Origin: Sphingobacteriales bacterium
GTDB taxonomy: Bacteria > Bacteroidota > Bacteroidia > Chitinophagales > Chitinophagaceae
Direction of reading: 5' to 3'
Length of the DNA stretch: 10,060 nucleotides
Assembly: GCA_023251215.1 (NCBI GenBank)
Contig: JAHEZF010000043.1
Location: 1-10,060 of the forward strand
Below, piece by piece: positions 6,990 to 10,060 of the stretch (position 1 is the stretch's first letter; the number at the start of each line of letters is the position of its first letter). Position numbers and translations under genes: made by a program. The notes beneath the pieces are model-generated. The model made no database searches. It was not told the origin of the DNA and was given only the letters and a program-made list of their open reading frames with translations.

Positions 6990-7532
6990 ATGCGAAAACT
7001 AAGCATGAGGGAATTGGGAAGAAAATCAGTGGAGGAATTCAAAAAGTCAAAGAAAAACCCTGTTATTGCAGTACTGGAAAACATTCGTAGCGCCTACAAT
7101 GTGGGCAGTGTATTCCGTACTGCCGATGCTTTTTTAATAGATGCCATCTATATTGTTGGGTACTCGGCAAAACCATCGCATAAAGAAATAAAAAAAACTG
7201 CCCTTGGGGCCGAGGAAACGGTTAGCTGGAAATATTTTAAAACAACTGCTGAAGCCATTAGTGAATTAAGAAAGCTTAATTATAAAGTGTATGCAGTAGA
7301 GCAAGCCGAAGGAAGCTATAAACTAAATGCCATCAGTGTTGGACTGGAAGAAAAGATCGCTGTTGTGTTTGGTAATGAAGTAACGGGAGTGGAGCAATCT
7401 ACCATTCATCTTTGCGATGGCTGTATTGAAATACCACAATCAGGAATGAAACATTCGCTGAATATTGCCACAGCAGCAGGGGTGGTGTTGTGGGAATTGT
7501 TGAAGAAGAGGTTAAACCCCCTGTCCCCCTGA
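6990..7532 (+). CDS. TrmH/SpoU-family RNA methyltransferase
   Basis: A 180-residue SPOUT-class enzyme expected to transfer methyl from S-adenosylmethionine to a ribose 2'-OH in tRNA or rRNA. The three family motifs are clear: NIRSAYNVGSVFRTADAF (31-48), VVFGNEVTGV (125-134) and IPQSGMKHSLNIA (148-160), the last forming the trefoil-knot cofactor site. It has no N-terminal substrate-binding domain of the RlmB kind, so the exact RNA target cannot be named. The frame is open back to an ATG at 6912, but I chose 6990: MRKLSMRELGRKSVEEF is the usual N-terminus of Bacteroidota homologues as I recall them, the extra 26 residues look unlike coding sequence, and a -7 box lies at 6978-6985. The final residues LNPLSP and the TGA stop come from the repeat at 7512-7547. 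It is followed 39 bases later by the prenyltransferase gene on the same strand. Confidence 0.92.
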   Translation: MRKLSMRELGRKSVEEFKKSKKNPVIAVLENIRSAYNVGSVFRTADAFLIDAIYIVGYSAKPSHKEIKKTALGAEETVSWKYFKTTAEAISELRKLNYKVYAVEQAEGSYKLNAISVGLEEKIAVVFGNEVTGVEQSTIHLCDGCIEIPQSGMKHSLNIATAAGVVLWELLKKRLNPLSP

Positions 7533-7547
7533 AGGGGAGACTTAGGT
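7512..7547 (+). repeat. Hairpin repeat spanning the methyltransferase gene stop codon
   Basis: CCCC (7526-7529) and GGGG (7534-7537) flank a TGAA loop, extended by GTC/GAC outer pairs with a small bulge. The flanks AAACCCCCTGTCC and ACTTAGGT match, in inverse complement, the repeat beside the glmS stop (1486-1540). The element overlaps the last six codons of the methyltransferase gene; its TGAA loop supplies the TGA stop (7530-7532). No T tract follows, so it is not a clear terminator and the downstream prenyltransferase gene may still be co-transcribed. Confidence 0.7.
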
Positions 7548-7571
7548 CATAGATTCATTTAATTAACCGAA

Positions 7572-8456
7572 ATGTCCAGAGTAAAAAGTTATTTAAGTCT
7601 TATAAAGTTCTCTCATACCATCTTTGCCTTGCCCTTTGCTATGATTGGATATGTGCTGGGACTAAAAATTTTCAATTTTCCCCCCCTGACCATCAGGCAG
7701 GAATTTTCAATTTTAAATTTTTCATTGGTTATTTTCTGCATGGTCTTTGCCCGAAGCGCTGCCATGGCTTTTAACCGTTACCTCGACAGAAAACATGATG
7801 CAAAGAATCCACGAACAGCAATTAGAGAAATCCCACAGGGTATAATCAAAGCAAACAATGCTTTAATCTTTACCATTGCCAATTGCCTGTTGTTTATTGC
7901 CAGTACTTTTTTCATAAACCAACTTTGCTTCTATCTTTCGCCAGTGGCTTTGCTTGTTGTATTAGGATACAGTTATACAAAAAGATTTACTCCGCTTTGT
8001 CATTTGGTGCTTGGTTTAGGCTTATCTCTGGCGCCGATAGGAGCTTATATCGCCGTAACTGGCAGATTTGACTTTTTACCTATTTTATTTTCACTTGCTG
8101 TTCTTTTCTGGGTCAGTGGGTTTGATATTATTTATGCCTTACAGGATGAAGAATTTGATAAATCGCAAGAACTTTATTCCATGCCGGCATGGCTGGGCAA
8201 ATCAAGAGCATTGAGAGTCTCAGAGTTGCTTCATCTTTTATCGGCGACGGCAATAATATCGGCAGGCTTTTATGGCGACTTTGGGTGGCTTTACTGGATT
8301 GGCGTTGTAACATTTACAGGAATGCTCATTTACCAGCATTCAATTGTAAAACCGGGTGATCTTAGAAGAGTAAATGTGGCATTTATGACAGCGAATGGAA
8401 TAGCCAGCGTAGTATTTTCGATATTTGTGATTATTGACCTGTTGCTGGGTCAATAA
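7572..8456 (+). CDS. ubiA: UbiA-family prenyltransferase (4-hydroxybenzoate or MqnP type)
   Basis: A 294-residue integral membrane enzyme with about eight or nine hydrophobic helices. It should attach a polyprenyl chain to an aromatic acid using two aspartate-rich motifs that bind Mg-diphosphate: NRYLDRKHDAKNPRT (68-82, Asp72 and Asp76) and DIIYALQDEEFD (185-196, Asp192 and Asp196). The stretch DEEFDKSQELYSMPAWLG resembles the 'other UbiA' group that includes MqnP of the futalosine menaquinone route. Since Bacteroidota respire with menaquinone, not ubiquinone, MqnP is a reasonable guess, but no other menaquinone gene is in the window. The N-terminus MSRVKSYLSLIKFSHTIFAL is typical and the length is normal. 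Its TAA lies in a short AT-rich direct repeat that leads into ruvX 28 bases later, suggesting a shared transcript. The symbol names the family, not a proven substrate. Confidence 0.9.
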   Translation: MSRVKSYLSLIKFSHTIFALPFAMIGYVLGLKIFNFPPLTIRQEFSILNFSLVIFCMVFARSAAMAFNRYLDRKHDAKNPRTAIREIPQGIIKANNALIFTIANCLLFIASTFFINQLCFYLSPVALLVVLGYSYTKRFTPLCHLVLGLGLSLAPIGAYIAVTGRFDFLPILFSLAVLFWVSGFDIIYALQDEEFDKSQELYSMPAWLGKSRALRVSELLHLLSATAIISAGFYGDFGWLYWIGVVTFTGMLIYQHSIVKPGDLRRVNVAFMTANGIASVVFSIFVIIDLLLGQ

Positions 8457-8485
8457 TTATTCATTAATAATTATAATTATTCATT
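8453..8485 (+). repeat. 13-base direct repeat between ubiA and ruvX
   Basis: ATAATTATTCATT occurs at 8453-8465 and again at 8473-8485, a period of 20 bases. The first copy contains the ubiA TAA; the second ends at the first base of the TTG proposed as the ruvX start. It looks like a local duplication in AT-rich spacer DNA. Read as protein in the ruvX frame it gives an implausible run of isoleucines, which argues against a start upstream. Confidence 0.7.
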
Positions 8486-8898
8486 TGCCCCGCATTTTAG
8501 CTATAGATTATGGACTCAAACGAACCGGCCTTGCCGTTACTGACCCACTGCAAATTATTGCAACCGGTCTTGCTACTGTTCATTCAAAAGAACTGCTCTC
8601 TTTCCTGAAAAAATATTTTTCAAAAGAAAAGATAGAACTGATCATCATTGGCGAACCCAAAAACTGGGATGATTCCGATACACATGCAACTTCCCTGGTT
8701 GAAAATTGCATAAAGGAGATACAAAAGAATTTTCCTGATATCCCGGTTAAAAAAGTGGATGAACGATTTACCTCTAAAATGGCAAAGGATTCCATGCTGG
8801 AAATGGGCTTAAAGAAAAAGGACCGCCGCAATAAAGCTCTTGTTGATGAAATTGCAGCTACTATCATGCTACAGGAGTATCTCAGGGCTATTGGTTGA
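8485..8898 (+). CDS. ruvX: Putative pre-16S rRNA nuclease / RuvX (YqgF) family
   Basis: A 137-residue RNase H-fold nuclease; the E. coli homologue YqgF processes the 5' end of 16S rRNA, and the family is also annotated as a Holliday junction resolvase. The acidic active site is complete: Asp8 in RILAIDYGLKRTGLAVTD, Glu57 in IIIGEP, Asp92 in VDERFTS and Asp121 in LVDEIAATIML. The length equals that of typical family members. The start is inferred to be TTG at 8485, because the family begins M-x-RILAIDYG and no ATG lies near that point. The only upstream in-frame ATG, at 8434, would overlap ubiA by 23 bases and add an isoleucine run encoded by a repeat. It lies between ubiA and def, a ruvX-def order I recall from other Bacteroidota. 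Confidence 0.93.
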   Translation: MPRILAIDYGLKRTGLAVTDPLQIIATGLATVHSKELLSFLKKYFSKEKIELIIIGEPKNWDDSDTHATSLVENCIKEIQKNFPDIPVKKVDERFTSKMAKDSMLEMGLKKKDRRNKALVDEIAATIMLQEYLRAIG

Positions 8899-8901
8899 AT
8901 A

Positions 8902-8959
8902 GTTAATTTGTTGATTAGAGGTAACTTTGCAGCAACTATTAAACTAATCACCAATTAAC
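8902..8959 (+). promoter_or_regulatory. Long inverted repeat enclosing the predicted def -7 box
   Basis: Arms GTTAATTTGTTGATTAG (8902-8918) and CTAATCACCAATTAAC (8944-8959) are inverse complements except for one mismatch and one extra base. The 25-base interior contains TAACTTTG (8922-8929), an exact TAnnTTTG box 42 bases before the def ATG. No good -33 TTTG is correctly spaced. The arms could be an operator around the promoter or, for transcripts read through from ruvX, an RNA stem. AATTAAC repeats once more at 8962-8968 just before the start codon. Confidence 0.5.
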
Positions 8960-8971
8960 TTAATTAACCTC

Positions 8972-9553
8972 ATGGTTCTTCCAATTGCAGCATATGGTCA
9001 CCCGGTACTAAGAAAGGTATGTATAGACATAACTCCAGATTATCCGCAATTGGAAACATTTATTGAAGATATGTGGGAGACATTGTATGCCAGCAGTGGT
9101 GTAGGCCTGGCAGCGCCGCAGGTTAACAGGGTAATACGGCTGTTTATAATTGATACAGCACAGATGTTTGCCAATATGGAAGAAGAAGAAAAGAATGGAT
9201 TCCCCGATAATCCCGGTTTAAAGCAGTTATTTATTAATGCCCACCTGGTTGAAATGAATGGTGAGGAATGGCCTTATAATGAAGGCTGTTTAAGCCTTCC
9301 CAAAATACGGGAAGATATTTACCGGCATAAAACAGTAACCCTTCAGTTCCGGGACGAAAATTTTGAATCACATATAAGAACCTTTACCGGCCTTACGGCC
9401 CGTGTTATTTTACATGAGTACGATCATATTGAAGGCAAATTGTTTATAGATTATCTGTCGCCGTTGAAGAAAAAGCTGATGAAAGGCAGGTTGACAGATA
9501 TCTCCAAAGGGAAAGTGGATGTAAATTATAAAATGATTTTTCCCAACTCCTGA
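8972..9553 (+). CDS. def: Peptide deformylase
   Basis: A 193-residue cytoplasmic metalloenzyme that removes the formyl group from the initiator methionine of nascent proteins. All three family motifs are intact: GVGLAAPQ (43-50), EGCLSLP (104-110) with metal ligand Cys106, and HEYDH (148-152) with ligands His148 and His152 and catalytic Glu149. The N-terminus MVLPIAAYGHPVLRKV is standard. An acidic loop, ANMEEEEKNGFPDN (67-80), sits between motifs 1 and 2 and makes the protein somewhat longer than the E. coli enzyme; I believe such an insertion is usual in Bacteroidota homologues. It follows ruvX by 73 bases and has its own predicted -7 box, so it may be both co-transcribed and independently initiated. 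No methionyl-tRNA formyltransferase gene is adjacent. The 162 bases after it contain only AT-rich sequence and no convincing terminator. Confidence 0.97.
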   Translation: MVLPIAAYGHPVLRKVCIDITPDYPQLETFIEDMWETLYASSGVGLAAPQVNRVIRLFIIDTAQMFANMEEEEKNGFPDNPGLKQLFINAHLVEMNGEEWPYNEGCLSLPKIREDIYRHKTVTLQFRDENFESHIRTFTGLTARVILHEYDHIEGKLFIDYLSPLKKKLMKGRLTDISKGKVDVNYKMIFPNS

Positions 9554-9715
9554 TGCGCTGCCATTTTCCTGCCCGGAGAGAAAAGAATGTAAAAGATTTT
9601 TTTTAAAAATGAAATTATTCTCTAAATTACATTAGTTAATTAAGTTCTTGCTGATTTGGATCTGTCCAATGATTCCGTGGGAAGGGTTTTTGTTTACCAT
9701 TAAACTAATTTGCTT

Positions 9716-10060
9716 ATGAGACAAGTAACGCTTTCTATTTTGGCAGTATTTCTCGCCATTTCATTTTCCAGTGCACAAAGCAATCCTTCCATTTCTCCGC
9801 AAGTGATCAATATCGCAGGTGGCACTTACAACAACCCCGCTTCCTATTTTCGAGTGGATTGGAGTGTAGGTGAATTGGCGCTGGTACATACTGCCACATC
9901 AAATACATTGGCATATGTGATCACCAATGGTTTTTTGCAGCCTTACGAAAATAATTTTGATGTGAACAGCAATTTGCAATTCGGACCTGAGGAGATCAGG
10001 GTATTCCCTAATCCTGCCAACAGCTATGTAGAAATTGATTTCCGCACAAAACAAAAAGGA
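9716..10060 (+). CDS. Small secreted protein with type IX sorting domain, 3' end missing
   Basis: An open frame from ATG at 9716 runs 115 codons to the window edge. MRQVTLSILAVFLAISFSSA is a typical Sec signal peptide, with likely cleavage after SSA (20). Residues 28-77 (SPQVINIAGGTYNN ... VDWSVGELALVHT ... VITNGFLQPYE) match a short beta-rich module that I recall from many Bacteroidota proteins (pattern: a GG turn, W-x-[VI]-G-E, then QGF-x-QP). At 94-109 IRVFPNPANSYVEIDF is the opening of a type A C-terminal sorting domain recognised by the type IX secretion system, which would export the protein and anchor or release it at the cell surface. If the domain has its usual length the whole protein would be about 170 residues. 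A box TAATTTG just before the ATG is one base short of the promoter consensus and is weak evidence. Confidence 0.85.
   Translation, partial: MRQVTLSILAVFLAISFSSAQSNPSISPQVINIAGGTYNNPASYFRVDWSVGELALVHTATSNTLAYVITNGFLQPYENNFDVNSNLQFGPEEIRVFPNPANSYVEIDFRTKQKG

Noticed and set aside
9596..9610. ATTTTT/AAAAAT hairpin after def as a terminator
   Set aside because: The stem is only A-T pairs with a three-base loop and no GC core; it is more likely low-complexity sequence.
1..10060. A new multi-gene defence, toxin-antitoxin or mobile system
   Set aside because: All but two or three genes are clear housekeeping families with intact motifs, and the remaining ones (DUF4954, CHRD lipoprotein, type IX cargo) do not form a linked set.

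Overview
The window looks like ordinary chromosome from a Bacteroidota bacterium, most likely of the Chitinophagaceae type. The grounds are a type IX secretion cargo gene at the right edge, a DUF4954 protein, promoter boxes of the Bacteroidota form (TAnnTTTG with or without an upstream TTTG), few Shine-Dalgarno sequences, and GC-rich intergenic repeats in an AT-leaning background. The family-level placement is an impression from protein sequences, not a computed result.

The genes form two divergent blocks that meet at 6881-6989. Leftward (minus strand, from 6880 down to 1) run mutS (mismatch repair), a small CHRD-domain lipoprotein, glmS (glucosamine-6-phosphate synthase) and the first ~471 codons of a DUF4954 beta-helix protein that leaves the window. 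Rightward (plus strand, from 6990) run a TrmH/SpoU-family RNA methyltransferase, a UbiA-family prenyltransferase (perhaps for menaquinone), ruvX/yqgF, def (peptide deformylase) and the start of a small secreted protein with a type IX sorting signal that leaves the window at 10060. No gene-free stretch exceeds 300 bases. The longest, 3376-3617, holds two terminator-like hairpins, a third inverted repeat and the probable glmS promoter.

Most genes are housekeeping: DNA repair, RNA modification, quinone synthesis, N-terminal protein processing and cell-wall amino-sugar supply. Three start sites were moved from the longest reading: the lipoprotein to 4124, the RNA methyltransferase to 6990, and ruvX to a TTG at 8485. 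The less expected content is between genes: a repeat family at the 3' ends of glmS and the methyltransferase gene (supplying the stop codon of the latter) and beside the DUF4954 start, a long inverted repeat around the predicted def promoter, and a possibly leaderless methyltransferase mRNA. I found no defence system, mobile element, CRISPR array, tRNA or rRNA, and nothing I would call a new multi-gene system.
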